Numbered from the stretch's first letter, positions 1 to 9,132 are shown. The stretch: 64,000 bases of DNA from Goleter apudmare HA4340-LM2 (GCA_019359495.1 JAHHHF010000076.1:62001-126000); one strand, 5' to 3'. Notes: generated by a model from the letters alone, not told the origin. Numbers and translations: made by a program.

Positions 1-1
1 C

Positions 2-559
2 CCACCCCAAGCAATGGACCCAGGAATTGCTTGGTATTACATTGATTTGGTACATACAGTCAAACCCCAGCAAGTCCTCACCGCTAGGGGTTGTAATATG
101 TCCTTCCGACGGGAAATTTTTAGTAAGTATGGGCTAAGGTTTGATGAGAGGTTTCGCGGGAGTGCGGTACGGGAAGAATCAGATTTTTGCTTGCGGTTGC
201 GGCAGACGGGATATAAGATTTGGTACGACCCGGATGCGGCTTTAGTGCATTTAGGGGAAGAGACGGGAGGTTGTCATGATATTAGTATGCGATCGCTCAA
301 ATATCAACTGACTTTCTACCACAACCATTTCTTGCTGGGGCTAAAAAATCTCAGCGTCACTCAAGCTTTACGTCTCTTTGCTCGTTTATTTGACTGTCAT
401 GTCTTAGGACGACCACCTTGTCACAAAAGTGGTTCCCCAATAAAAATTCTCACTCGCGGCTGTTTCTACACTCTAGGTTTCATCAAGGCTTTAGGTACTG
501 TCATTCAGTCAATCTGGAATGATGGTCAAATTTATAGTCGATTGGATCAACAAGTTTAG
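2..559 (+). CDS. Glycosyltransferase family 2, C-terminal part (5' truncated by window)
   Basis: The reading frame is open to the left edge, so only the C-terminal ~186 residues are present and the true start lies outside. The visible part has the GT2 features expected after the nucleotide-binding half: a GCNMSFRRE segment, then an acidic acceptor-side motif EESDFCLRLRQTGY (the ED-x-D-type catalytic base region) and a WYDPDAALVHLGEE stretch. GT2 enzymes transfer a sugar from a nucleotide donor, usually on the cytoplasmic face of the membrane. Two GT4-type enzymes follow on the same strand, so a polysaccharide assembly locus is likely. The GT2-GT4-GT4 order recalls the hormogonium polysaccharide (hps) glycosyltransferases of Nostoc, but that is inference only. 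Confidence 0.85.
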   Translation, partial: PPQAMDPGIAWYYIDLVHTVKPQQVLTARGCNMSFRREIFSKYGLRFDERFRGSAVREESDFCLRLRQTGYKIWYDPDAALVHLGEETGGCHDISMRSLKYQLTFYHNHFLLGLKNLSVTQALRLFARLFDCHVLGRPPCHKSGSPIKILTRGCFYTLGFIKALGTVIQSIWNDGQIYSRLDQQV

Positions 560-714
560 CTTTTTTTACCGCAGATAAACATAGCAGTTTTCAAACGAGT
601 GAAATAGATTTGTAAATTGCAAAACCCGTATCTCCCCGCCCTTGATCATGTTTCATCCAACCGAGAAACGTTATATCTGTGGTTTAATTGTTCAAATTTA
701 TCAAACTAATAGTG

Positions 715-1887
715 ATGAAAATCTTAGTTGCCAGTCATACCTATATTGTAGATTTAAACTGTGAGAAACTACGCGCCTTATCTCAACTTGAACCTGGAAT
801 AGAAGTTACGGTTGTAGTTCCTAAATGTTGGAAACCTGGTGGTGTACAAAACAAAGTTATTACAACTCAATATCGTGATGAAGATGCATTTAAAATAGTT
901 CCAATTACTAATTTTAGCCAAAATCATCAAGGACTACTGACCTTTGGTGCTGATTTGATATCTTTGCTGAACAAGTTTCGCCCCCACATCATCCATGTAG
1001 AGCAAGGTTCTAGGGGATTGGCTTATACTCAAATGATTATGTTAAATCAGTTATTAAATTTAAAGGCTAAGAATGTATTTTTTACTTGGTGGAATTTACC
1101 CTATGAATTGAAATTACCAATTGCTTTATTAGAAAAATATAACCTCAAGCATAGCCACGGAATTATTTCTGGTAATCAAGATGGCGCGACAATATTACAG
1201 CAACGGGGATATCAAGGTAAAATTAAGGTCATGCCGCAATTGGGTGTAGATGAGAGTTTATTTACACCCCGTCCCGAACCGGAATTAGCAGCAAGTTTGG
1301 GTATTGAACGAGGTGAATTTGTTGTGGGATTTGTCGGGAGGTTTGTTGAAGAGAAGGGTTTATTAACGCTACTCAAAGCATTAGTAATTTTACGAGATAA
1401 ACCTTGGAAGTTATTACTGTTAGGGCGGGGTAAATTACAATCAGAAATTATCGAAATAGCCACAGAAAATAATATTCATGACAGATTGATTTTAGTAGAA
1501 AGTGTCCCCCATGATGCAGTTCCTAACTATATCAATTTAATGAGTACCTTGGTACTGCCTTCAGAAACAACCTACAATATCAAAACTTTAACAGCTATTG
1601 GTTGGAAAGAACAATTCGGACATGTTCTGATTGAGGCGATGGCTTGTAAAGTACCTGTTATTGGTTCTGATTCTGGTGAAATTCCTCATGTGATTGGTGA
1701 TGCTGGTTTAGTGTTTCCGGAAGGTGATGCTCAAGCTTTAGCTAATTGCTTGGTTGAATTGATGGAGAAACCAGAATTTGCTCAAGGTATTAGTGCTAAG
1801 GGTTATGAAAGGGTAATGGAGAAATACACTAATAAAGCATTAGCAAGGCAACAATTAGAGTTTTATCAAGAATTGGTGAGTAGTTAA
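715..1887 (+). CDS. Glycosyltransferase family 4 (GT-B fold)
   Basis: The product is about 390 residues. The ATG at 715, giving MKILVASHTY, is preferred because it starts directly with the first beta strand of the N-terminal Rossmann domain; an in-frame TTG at 688 would add nine residues. The C-terminal half carries GT4 signatures: VGFVGRFVEEKGL (donor-domain entry), LLLGRGKL, and GWKEQFGHVLIEAMACKVPV, the E-x7-E nucleotide-sugar motif, followed by GEIPHVIGDAG. It probably transfers a hexose to a lipid-linked or polysaccharide acceptor in the cytoplasm. It lies between a GT2 gene and another GT4 gene on the same strand. Acceptor and sugar cannot be told from the sequence. Confidence 0.93.
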   Translation: MKILVASHTYIVDLNCEKLRALSQLEPGIEVTVVVPKCWKPGGVQNKVITTQYRDEDAFKIVPITNFSQNHQGLLTFGADLISLLNKFRPHIIHVEQGSRGLAYTQMIMLNQLLNLKAKNVFFTWWNLPYELKLPIALLEKYNLKHSHGIISGNQDGATILQQRGYQGKIKVMPQLGVDESLFTPRPEPELAASLGIERGEFVVGFVGRFVEEKGLLTLLKALVILRDKPWKLLLLGRGKLQSEIIEIATENNIHDRLILVESVPHDAVPNYINLMSTLVLPSETTYNIKTLTAIGWKEQFGHVLIEAMACKVPVIGSDSGEIPHVIGDAGLVFPEGDAQALANCLVELMEKPEFAQGISAKGYERVMEKYTNKALARQQLEFYQELVSS

Positions 1888-1904
1888 TAAGTATTTTCTC
1901 TTTT

Positions 1905-1952
1905 TTTAACGCAGAGGGGCGCTAAGGTAGCGCGGAGGTACGCGGAGGTGTT
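1905..1952. repeat. Dispersed CGCAGAGG-type intergenic repeat
   Basis: A purine-biased stretch contains AACGCAGAGG, GCGCTAAGG, GCGCGGAGG and TACGCGGAGG, four degenerate units of one short motif. Related sequence recurs at about 3180-3231, 12686-12721 and 35176-35208. This copy fills most of the gap between two glycosyltransferase genes. It is a dispersed repeat of unknown function; copy number in the genome cannot be judged here. Confidence 0.5.
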
Positions 1953-1993
1953 TGGAAGTTTGTGATGTTTCATAATGCTAAATCAATAAAAAA

Positions 1994-3232
1994 ATGAGAA
2001 TCCTGCAAATTGTGCCCTCAATTTCTCTAATTTATGGTGGGCCTAGTCAGATGGTATTAGGATTAGCACCAGCATTAGCTAAAGAGGGAGTAGAAGTTAC
2101 AGTTATCACGACTGATAGTAATGGTGATATTGGTCAAAAACCTTTAGATGTTCCCTTGGGTTATCCCATTAGGCAAGATGGTTATGAAATAATTTATTTT
2201 CGTTGCGCCCCATTCCGTCGCTACAAATTTTCCCTAGATTTATTATGGTGGTTAAAACGTCATGCTCACAAATTTGATTTAGCACATATTCATGCTTTAT
2301 TTTCTCCGGTAAGTAGTGCTGCTGCTACTATTTGTCGTCAAGAAAATTTATCTTATATTTTACGTCCTTTGGGAACTCTTGACCCTGCTGATTTACGCAA
2401 GAAGAAGCAATTAAAAAATTTGTATGCGGCAATTTTAGAACGTCGTAATTTAGCTGGTGCATCTGCAATTCATTTTACTAGCGATCAAGAAGCAAAAGTT
2501 TCAGCCCGGTTTGGGGTCTCTACACCAGATTTGGTGATTCCTTTGGCTGTAATTCCGTCCCTCGGCGATGGGGTAAGAGTGCGGGGTCAATTGGGAATCC
2601 CAAAAGATGTACCGTTGGTGTTGTTTATGTCCCGAATTGACCCAAAAAAAGGTTTAAATTTATTGATTCCAGCACTGGAAAAACTGTTAGCATCTGGTAA
2701 TAATTTTCATTTTGTCTTGGCTGGAACTAATCCCCAAGATCCAGATTACGAACAAAAAATTAAATCCCAAATTCAAAATTCACCTTTGCGATCGCACACT
2801 ACAATCACTGGTTTTGTCACAGGTGAATTAAAGGCTAGTTTACTGCAAGCGGCTGATTTATTTGTCTTGCCTTCATACTATGAAAACTTTGGTATTGCTG
2901 TGGCTGAGGCGATGGTAGCAGGAAAACCAGTGGTAATTTCTGACCAGGTACATATCTGCAACCAAATCCGTGAGAGTCAGTCAGGGTGGGTATGTGCTAC
3001 CGATACACAAGCACTCACGGAGTCCTTGCAAGCAGCTTTGCAAAACCCCCAAGAACGCCAACGCCGGGGTTTGAACGCTCAAAAATATGCACTACAACAT
3101 TACAGCTGGGATGCGATCGCTAAAAGCACAATAGCCGCCTACAATCAAATCATTGCGACTCAAGGTATGAATTTATCTCACGCAGAGGCGCATACTTCGA
3201 CTTCGCTCAGTAAACAGAGGCGCAGAGAGTAA
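1994..3232 (+). CDS. Glycosyltransferase family 4, repeat-derived C-terminal tail
   Basis: This 412-residue GT-B enzyme starts with MRILQIVPSISLIYGGPSQM, the glycine-rich acceptor-domain loop typical of GT4. The donor domain shows VLFMSRIDPKKGLNLL, FVLAGTNP and PSYYENFGIAVAEAMVAGKPVV with the E-x7-E motif. It should transfer a sugar during cell-surface polysaccharide assembly with its two upstream neighbours. The last ~18 residues (from about SHAEAHTS to QRRRE) are encoded by a dispersed CGCAGAGG repeat that also supplies the stop codon, so the ancestral protein probably ended near NQIIATQG. The tail is charged and unlikely to be part of the fold. Function beyond GT4 is not assignable. Confidence 0.93.
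   Translation: MRILQIVPSISLIYGGPSQMVLGLAPALAKEGVEVTVITTDSNGDIGQKPLDVPLGYPIRQDGYEIIYFRCAPFRRYKFSLDLLWWLKRHAHKFDLAHIHALFSPVSSAAATICRQENLSYILRPLGTLDPADLRKKKQLKNLYAAILERRNLAGASAIHFTSDQEAKVSARFGVSTPDLVIPLAVIPSLGDGVRVRGQLGIPKDVPLVLFMSRIDPKKGLNLLIPALEKLLASGNNFHFVLAGTNPQDPDYEQKIKSQIQNSPLRSHTTITGFVTGELKASLLQAADLFVLPSYYENFGIAVAEAMVAGKPVVISDQVHICNQIRESQSGWVCATDTQALTESLQAALQNPQERQRRGLNAQKYALQHYSWDAIAKSTIAAYNQIIATQGMNLSHAEAHTSTSLSKQRRRE
3178..3231. repeat. CGCAGAGG repeat forming a gene's 3' end
   Basis: Units CACGCAGAGGCGCA and AACAGAGGCGCAGAGAG flank a TTCGACTTCGCTCAG insert. The block lies inside the 3' end of the preceding glycosyltransferase gene and provides its final residues and stop codon. Compare the copy at 35176-35208, where a repeat ends an unrelated gene. 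Confidence 0.5.
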
Positions 3233-3252
3233 GAGTTTGGGAGAGGAAGTTT

Positions 3253-4392
3253 TTAATTCGCCCTTTCCCATAGGCGTTGAATTTCTGTGAGTGTTTGGGT
3301 GTTGGGTGGTGCTATGGTTTGGACGTTTGGTTGGACTTGTGCGCCGGGGATATTCTGATTCCAAGGACTGTTAGTAACAGCTTTTAAATCCACTGCATTG
3401 TTCACGGGACGGAAGCCATACTGAACTAACACAGCTTGCTGTTCCGGTTGGGTAAGGAAGTCGAGAAACTTTCTGGCTGCATTTGCAGTGTTAGCATCCA
3501 CATCTTGACGCATAATGGCAGCCGTGGCGGTTGTTTCGATTGTGGGGTTTAAATAATAAATTTGGTAAGGTTGGCTTTGATTAGCACTGGATTGTTGCCA
3601 GCGATGCAGAGCAATGCTTTCATATACAGTAGCCACATCAGCGTCGTTGGCTCCTCTGGCAATAAATTCTTGCAGGAGAATATCTGTAGAACGGGGTGGT
3701 TGATAGACTGATTTCTTAATCAAAGCAAAAAGTGTTTGCACAGATGGATTGTTGAAACTATTGCTGTTGATAGTTCCACTCAATTTTGATTGTGTCCACA
3801 GATTTAATGTCACCTGACCGCTATTAGAACGGGTGGGGTCGGTGGTGAGAAAGTCAAAACTACCCCAGTTGTTGGCACCACCAATTTTGTCCCAGCTACC
3901 TGCTTGCATTGCTTGTTCGACTCTTGACCATTGGAAGCGTCCATCGGGAAACAAGACCTTCCCCCGTTCCGGCCAAGCAATACCCACTAGCAGAGTTTTA
4001 GCTACAGGTCGGGGAGAATCATAGAAAGGGTTAGTGTTTTTGTTGGCTTGGAGGCGATCGCTTAATTCTGTTAATATTTCTCCATTAGCAGGGATGAGAA
4101 CTGTAGGTTTAAAGTCATTCTGTTGATTAATATACCTGTTAACAATCTCTTGAGAGCCTTGAAACTTGAGTTCTAACTTAATATTGGGATTTGCTTGCTC
4201 AAATTTCGTTTCTAATTCTTGCAGGGGTGCTTGTAATTCTGTACCACTAACAATGACGACAGTTTGCTGTAACCCTGGAATTGGTGCATAGGTTAACCCT
4301 AAGGCTGCTAGGATAATTGCGATTGAGGTCGCATATCGCCAAGCTGGAGATTTTTTCTTGCTACTAGATGTAGTTCGTGATTTTGATTGCAT
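3253..4392 (-). CDS. Membrane-anchored type 2 substrate-binding protein
   Basis: The 379-residue protein has a basic, Ser/Lys-rich N-terminus, one membrane segment at about residues 20-40 (no lipobox), then an extracytoplasmic binding-protein fold starting VVIVSGTELQAPLQELETKF. The motif DPTRSNSG is shared with the vWA-fused protein at 5786-7498 (APTRSNSG), so the two binding domains are paralogues. No ABC permease or ATPase lies nearby, so it may be a sensor or receptor rather than a transporter subunit. It is the last gene of a four-gene minus-strand cluster, 15 bp after the preceding gene. The ligand is unknown; the fold recalls phosphate- or molybdate-type periplasmic proteins. Confidence 0.85.
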   Translation of the reverse strand: MQSKSRTTSSSKKKSPAWRYATSIAIILAALGLTYAPIPGLQQTVVIVSGTELQAPLQELETKFEQANPNIKLELKFQGSQEIVNRYINQQNDFKPTVLIPANGEILTELSDRLQANKNTNPFYDSPRPVAKTLLVGIAWPERGKVLFPDGRFQWSRVEQAMQAGSWDKIGGANNWGSFDFLTTDPTRSNSGQVTLNLWTQSKLSGTINSNSFNNPSVQTLFALIKKSVYQPPRSTDILLQEFIARGANDADVATVYESIALHRWQQSSANQSQPYQIYYLNPTIETTATAAIMRQDVDANTANAARKFLDFLTQPEQQAVLVQYGFRPVNNAVDLKAVTNSPWNQNIPGAQVQPNVQTIAPPNTQTLTEIQRLWERAN

Positions 4393-4407
4393 GTTTTGTA
4401 TATGTGT

Positions 4408-4941
4408 TCAAAATATCTTATTTGCTAATCTTTTTAAGTTTATTCCTATAAAACCTATTCCAAAAACTGTAGCCATAACATACATAAAACCCACAGGTAT
4501 TAGTGCGATTTCTCCCCAAGTGCCTTTACTGAGTTTCAGATTCAAATAGCTATTTCCAGTACCCAATCTAAAATTCTCAAGGTGTTGTTTATCATTATGT
4601 ACTCTGTATGCGTCACTCCCGTAGTCATAAAAATCCTCATTATTTAGATATAACTTATAACCTGTAGATGTACTATCCTCATGTTGAATTTCATATTTTT
4701 TAACTACAACATTTTTTAGTCTAATTTTCATGGTTGGTTCTGTCCATAGTCCATAAAAATTCACACGGTGGTACTGACAGTTAACATAATTTATTTCCAA
4801 GCGATTACAAGTTAAATCAACTGCTTTACCTAAAAGAAATGGCAGTGCAGGTATAGACACTATGAACATGAATATCCAAAGACTTATAAAAGCTACTAAC
4901 CAGAAAGGGATTAAACCTAATAAATTAGTTAGTTTACGCAT
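4408..4941 (-). CDS. Small two-TM membrane protein, unknown
   Basis: I do not recognise a named family. The 177-residue protein has a long hydrophobic segment at about residues 9-38 and another at about 143-168, separated by a polar domain of roughly 100 residues with paired cysteines (DLTCNRLE, YVNCQYHR). That layout suggests an extracytoplasmic or cytoplasmic loop domain held between two membrane helices. Cyanobacterial membrane proteins with a similar LTC-x-R-x-E start are common and uncharacterised. It lies between the coiled-coil protein gene and the substrate-binding protein gene, all on one strand, so co-transcription is likely. Confidence 0.7.
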   Translation of the reverse strand: MRKLTNLLGLIPFWLVAFISLWIFMFIVSIPALPFLLGKAVDLTCNRLEINYVNCQYHRVNFYGLWTEPTMKIRLKNVVVKKYEIQHEDSTSTGYKLYLNNEDFYDYGSDAYRVHNDKQHLENFRLGTGNSYLNLKLSKGTWGEIALIPVGFMYVMATVFGIGFIGINLKRLANKIF

Positions 4942-5004
4942 ATTTATCCCTAGATTTGACTAAAGGGCTAACATTTTGCCACTTCCCAAAATAAATAGCA
5001 AAAA

Positions 5005-5736
5005 CTATTTACGAACTAGTAAATCAATATTTTCTCCTAGCCCAATAAGTTCATCGCTAATTTCTTGTAATTGATTAAGTTGTTCTGAGTCAGTTAAATC
5101 AAAGCTATGCAATTTATTTTGTAATTGCTGCAACACACCACTAGCATCTTGAATTAAGGTAGAGATATTAACAACTTGTGCTAAACGAGTATCTTGACCT
5201 TCTTGTGCTAGCTGGATATTGCGTTTTAAACTTTTTGCTAGTTGCGTGAGATGTTGCTTTGACATACCAGAACTAGACGGTATTTTTTGCTGTACTTGTG
5301 ACAGTTGTTGTTGTAATTCATTGACTGAAAGTAGGGAATTACTAGATTGTAAACGCTTTGCCAAGTTATCAATTTTAGCTGGTAGTTCTTGAGCGCGATC
5401 GCAACTAATTTGGATTGCTGCTAATAGTTCCATTTGGAAGGCATCAGTTAATAGCTTGTTTGCCTCTAAACGCAAGCTATTCACCTGATTAACTAAAGTT
5501 ACAGATGAATTCCGAAGCACTTGTAGTTCGCGGGCTAATTCCGGATTTTCTAAATTAAATGATTCTGGTTCGCGTGATTTTAAAAAACTAGCACCAATAA
5601 TTGCAATCCCAGATGCGACAGGTATCACGATTCGACTTGATATCTGGACAAAACGCACACCGACAACAAGAGTGATACCGCCAGCTAATACAGCTAACGG
5701 GTAAGACAGTGGATTTGCCAATTTCATAGCTATCAT
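5005..5736 (-). CDS. Membrane hairpin plus coiled-coil protein
   Basis: The 243-residue protein starts with two hydrophobic segments (about residues 10-30 and 33-50) and continues as an almost wholly helical, Gln/Leu-rich domain with heptad-like spacing (for example ELQQQLSQVQQKI and LQQLQNKLHSF). No catalytic motif is visible. Its layout resembles XpaC-like proteins that occur with TelA and vWA proteins in tellurite-resistance-type gene neighbourhoods, but I see no diagnostic motif, so this is only a suggestion. It starts 49 bp after the vWA lipoprotein gene on the same strand and probably belongs to its operon. Confidence 0.75.
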   Translation of the reverse strand: MIAMKLANPLSYPLAVLAGGITLVVGVRFVQISSRIVIPVASGIAIIGASFLKSREPESFNLENPELARELQVLRNSSVTLVNQVNSLRLEANKLLTDAFQMELLAAIQISCDRAQELPAKIDNLAKRLQSSNSLLSVNELQQQLSQVQQKIPSSSGMSKQHLTQLAKSLKRNIQLAQEGQDTRLAQVVNISTLIQDASGVLQQLQNKLHSFDLTDSEQLNQLQEISDELIGLGENIDLLVRK

Positions 5737-5785
5737 ATTGCTAGTTAGGTAGTCTTGTTATTTGTTATTTATGAAGAGCCAATAG

Positions 5786-7498
5786 TCAAAACTCTACTTG
5801 CAAATCTGCCATCAAGCGCGAAATAGTTTCTGGATCTCCTTTGGAATAATAACCACCATTTAATTCAGCAATTTTTTTCAGTGCTTCTGGATTAAACTCA
5901 CCTTCATTACCATATCCGACTGTAAATAAGGCAATTCTTTCGTCACTATTAAAACCACTTTTTTGTAATTCTTGTCCTAATTGCTCCAGAGAAATTTTGG
6001 AACTGGAATCTTCGCCATCGGTTAACACCAGAATCCCATTAATAGCATCTTGACGCCGATTTTGCTGTAACCAATTACGAGCTTGGAAAGTCGCATCGTA
6101 TAGTGAAGTACCACCATTAGCATTTAGTCCACTAATAAATTGTAATCCGCGATCGCGTCCTGGTTGTGTCCCATCTACTAGTACAGGTGGTCGGATTTTA
6201 TCGTCAAAATCAATCAAGGCAATTTGTTCTTTCGGTCCCAAATTATTGATATAGTTCTGGAGAGTATTCTGCACCGCAGGCAACTTATTTCCAGACATTG
6301 ACCCGGAAGAATCAACAACTACCACCACCAAAGAAGGTTTCTTAGCAAATTCCTGCCAAGATTTCAACATCCCCTCTACAACTTCTGGTTTTGGTGGTCT
6401 TAATGAATCATATTTCGCTTGGGGGTCAACACCAAATTCTGGAGAAAATTTTGTCCCTAACGCCACTCCCGGTATCCCTGGACGTAAACCCAAATTCGTA
6501 GCAATTTTTTGAGTTTGTGGTGTTCGCAAATAAGCAATGAACATTTGAACCGCCGCCTTTTCATCTGCACTCACCCAAGGCGCATTCGGTAAAATTGCCC
6601 GCATATTGGAAGTAAAAGTCGCCTGGGGATAAACTGCTTCATAGCGCTGTTGTCCTGGTTGTAAATTTGTATTAGCTGCAATCACACTAGATTCGTATAC
6701 TGAACCAATGGAAGCCCAAAAAGGGCCATTTTTGACCATTGATTGAGCCAGAGAGTTGGTAGAAACACCGTAACGAGTAATTTTGCTTTGGATTTGTTGA
6801 ATTTGGGGTTGAAACTGTTGCACATCCCCAGATGTCAGTTCTTCTGGACGCTTACCTGAGACACTGGCGTACTGCGCCACTAAAGTTTGCAGCCCAGAGT
6901 TAGACCGGGTAGGTGCTGTGTGGACGTAGTGGACTTTTGTTGGGGGACCTGCTGGATCAATATCGCGGTGGGTATTCGCAGTTACTAAAGCTTTGTAAGA
7001 GTCAGTACTTTTTCGTAGGACATTGGCAATGTCTGTCTGAGCCATAAACACCATGGGTGAATTGGCTAATAGTGATGATTCGGTAATTTCCGGTATGTAA
7101 CTTTGTCCTGGAAATATTTGGTTGATGCGGTAAATTAATTGACTTTGGTATATATCCCCATCTACGGAAATAATAGTAGGAAATTCTGCGGCGTCAGCTG
7201 GCAAAGTCCCATTTTTTAACTGAGTTGTCAAACCAACCACCTTGGTGACAACATCACCGCTACCCAAGGCTTCGCATCTCACCTGAAAAGCTGTACCACT
7301 ATCTAACTTTGGTTGTGTAGAATTAAAGTCTTTTGCAGCTTGGTTACAAAAATCACCCAAGGCGCTACCCACCAAGAGTTTGACTTGCAAACCCGTAAAG
7401 TTATCTTCTGTGCTGGAGTTACCCCCACAAGCCGCCAGCAACAGAACACCGACAACTGCTGTGAGGCGCGTAATCCACGAACGACCTTTGAGAATCAT
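5786..7498 (-). CDS. Lipoprotein: substrate-binding domain fused to vWA domain
   Basis: The 570-residue protein opens with a lipoprotein signal peptide ending in the lipobox LLAAC (Cys at ~24). Residues ~37-375 form a type 2 binding-protein domain (LLVGSALGDFCNQAAKDF, APTRSNSGLQ). Residues ~390-570 form a von Willebrand A domain with a complete MIDAS: D-S-S-G-S-M-S near 396, a Thr in GGTSLYDAT, and LTDGEDSS. MIDAS domains bind a divalent metal and a protein partner, so a ligand-gated, metal-dependent adhesion or signalling role at the membrane is plausible. It is the first gene of a four-gene cluster whose last gene carries a related binding domain. Such fusions are known in bacteria but their ligand is not. 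Confidence 0.9.
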   Translation of the reverse strand: MILKGRSWITRLTAVVGVLLLAACGGNSSTEDNFTGLQVKLLVGSALGDFCNQAAKDFNSTQPKLDSGTAFQVRCEALGSGDVVTKVVGLTTQLKNGTLPADAAEFPTIISVDGDIYQSQLIYRINQIFPGQSYIPEITESSLLANSPMVFMAQTDIANVLRKSTDSYKALVTANTHRDIDPAGPPTKVHYVHTAPTRSNSGLQTLVAQYASVSGKRPEELTSGDVQQFQPQIQQIQSKITRYGVSTNSLAQSMVKNGPFWASIGSVYESSVIAANTNLQPGQQRYEAVYPQATFTSNMRAILPNAPWVSADEKAAVQMFIAYLRTPQTQKIATNLGLRPGIPGVALGTKFSPEFGVDPQAKYDSLRPPKPEVVEGMLKSWQEFAKKPSLVVVVVDSSGSMSGNKLPAVQNTLQNYINNLGPKEQIALIDFDDKIRPPVLVDGTQPGRDRGLQFISGLNANGGTSLYDATFQARNWLQQNRRQDAINGILVLTDGEDSSSKISLEQLGQELQKSGFNSDERIALFTVGYGNEGEFNPEALKKIAELNGGYYSKGDPETISRLMADLQVEF

Positions 7499-7740
7499 GC
7501 AGTTCTCCAGGAAAACTAGTGATCAAGTAATCTCTGCAACTTCAGTATGATAACTATTTAATTTCTGTTATTAGCCGAATTATGGCAATACCGAAAACTA
7601 CAAGGCCTTCCCCAGTAATTCCAGAAACCTGGTAAAACTTTTAGTTATTTTTCATGCCAAAATGCGAACAACCTATAAATTTTGTTGCAAACAGCGAAAG
7701 CCCGATGGGAGAATGGGGGTTTTACCCTATGATGACGTAG

Positions 7741-7771
7741 TATAATACCTAAGCATTTCTAATTACAGGGA
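7741..7771 (+). promoter_or_regulatory. Candidate -10 box and ribosome binding site for the peroxiredoxin
   Basis: A perfect TATAAT lies at 7741-7746, about 32 bp before the peroxiredoxin ATG at 7779, and CAGGGA at 7766-7771 is a good Shine-Dalgarno sequence with 7-nt spacing. A TTTTAC that could serve as a -35 sits only 15 bp upstream of the -10, which is short, so the promoter call is tentative. Confidence 0.4.
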
Positions 7772-7778
7772 ATCTCGC

Positions 7779-8417
7779 ATGACTCTCCGTCTTGGTGATA
7801 CAGTACCCAACTTTACGCAAGCCTCGACACACGGCGACATAGACTTTTACGAATGGGCGGGTGACAGCTGGGTAGTGCTGTTTTCTCACCCTGCTGATTT
7901 TACTCCTGTTTGCACCACCGAGTTAGGCACAGTTGCTAAACTCAAACCAGAATTTGACAAACGTAATGTCAAAGCGATCGCACTCAGTGTTGATGATGTG
8001 GAATCCCACAAAGGCTGGGTGGGAGATATCGAAGAAACTCAAAGTACTACTCTTAACTACCCAATTTTGGCAGATGGCGATCGCAAGGTTTCCGACCTTT
8101 ACGATATGATCCATCCTAATGCAGCTGCAACTGTGACAGTGCGATCGGTGTTTGTTATTGACCCCCAAAAGAAACTCCGTCTCACTTTCACCTACCCCCC
8201 CAGCACCGGACGCAACTTTGATGAACTTTTGCGGGTGATTGACTCTCTGCAATTGACTGATAATTACAGCGTCGCCACACCTGCTGACTGGAAAGATGGG
8301 GAAGATGTTGTCATTGTCCCCTCTCTCAAAGATCCAGAAGTCCTCAAAGAGAAGTTCCCCAAAGGTTACGAGGAAATTAAACCCTACTTGCGGATGACTC
8401 CTCAGCCTAACAAGTAA
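7779..8417 (+). CDS. 1-Cys peroxiredoxin (Prx6 type)
   Basis: The 212-residue thioredoxin-fold peroxidase has the peroxidatic motif PADFTPVCTTELG with Cys near residue 47, the family's usual length, and the long C-terminal arm (TPADWKDGEDVVIVPSL, FPKGYEEIKPYLR) that distinguishes Prx6-type enzymes. No resolving Cys is seen in the arm, consistent with a 1-Cys mechanism. It reduces H2O2 and organic or lipid hydroperoxides in the cytoplasm. It stands alone: divergent from the vWA lipoprotein gene upstream and closed by a strong intrinsic terminator downstream, so it is probably a single-gene transcription unit. Confidence 0.96.
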   Translation: MTLRLGDTVPNFTQASTHGDIDFYEWAGDSWVVLFSHPADFTPVCTTELGTVAKLKPEFDKRNVKAIALSVDDVESHKGWVGDIEETQSTTLNYPILADGDRKVSDLYDMIHPNAAATVTVRSVFVIDPQKKLRLTFTYPPSTGRNFDELLRVIDSLQLTDNYSVATPADWKDGEDVVIVPSLKDPEVLKEKFPKGYEEIKPYLRMTPQPNK

Positions 8418-8441
8418 GTTTTTAAAAACATTTCACGACGC

Positions 8442-8469
8442 AGACGCCATACAACTTGGCGTCTTTTTC
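8442..8469 (+). terminator. Rho-independent terminator after peroxiredoxin
   Basis: A perfect 8-bp stem AGACGCCA / TGGCGTCT with a 7-nt loop is followed by TTTTCT. It starts 24 bp after the peroxiredoxin stop codon and separates that gene from the Uma2 triplet. Confidence 0.85.
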
Positions 8470-8513
8470 TATTTGCGTGAGAATAAAAGCATGAAGTCAG
8501 GCTAGCGAAAATT

Positions 8514-9098
8514 ATGCTTTCATCTCCCATAATGTTGCAATTTCCCTCATCAATGCAAATGACGGACAAACAGTTCTTTGAATTCTGTCAGGTGAATCGT
8601 GACTTACGCATTGAACGGAATAAATTTGGAGAACTATCAATCATGACACCTACTGGTTCAGAGACGGGAAATAGAGAATTTAATATTTTAGGACAGTTAT
8701 GGGTGTGGTCGGAACAAGACGGAACAGGTATAGCTTTTTCTTCTAGCACAGGATTTACCCTATCAACAGGAGCAAAGCGATCGCCTGATGCTTCTTGGAT
8801 AAAATTAGCAAGATGGAATGTGCTGTCAAAGGAAGAACAACAAGGATTTGCGCCTATTTGTCCAGACTTTGTAGTTGAACTGATGTCTCCTAGCGATAGT
8901 CTCTCAACTCTTCAAGAGAAAATGACAGAATATATGCAAGAACCAGGAGTACAGCTAGGATTACTCATTGACCGTAAGCAGCGTCAAGTGTATATTTATC
9001 GTCCAGGTAAACCAACAGAATGTTTAGATAACCCTGCTAGTGTTAGCTGCGATCCAATTTTACCTGGGTTTATTTTGAACTTAAATAAAGTTTGGTAG
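8514..9098 (+). CDS. Uma2 family (DUF820) nuclease-like protein, copy 1
   Basis: The 194-residue protein has the Uma2 layout: N-terminal FEFCQVNRDLRIE, a central SPDASWIKLARW carrying the conserved Asp, then DFVVELMSPSDS with Glu, and GVQLGLLIDRKQRQVYIYRPG. The family has a PD-(D/E)xK restriction-endonuclease-like core and is greatly expanded in cyanobacteria; no biological role is established. It is the first of three tandem paralogues spaced by exactly 622 bp. Its last ~255 bp plus the following spacer are identical by eye to the same part of copy 2, whereas the first half differs at many sites. Confidence 0.92.
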   Translation: MLSSPIMLQFPSSMQMTDKQFFEFCQVNRDLRIERNKFGELSIMTPTGSETGNREFNILGQLWVWSEQDGTGIAFSSSTGFTLSTGAKRSPDASWIKLARWNVLSKEEQQGFAPICPDFVVELMSPSDSLSTLQEKMTEYMQEPGVQLGLLIDRKQRQVYIYRPGKPTECLDNPASVSCDPILPGFILNLNKVW

Positions 9099-9132
9099 AG
9101 CAATATTTTACAGAGAAGTTGTTGAGGTATAT

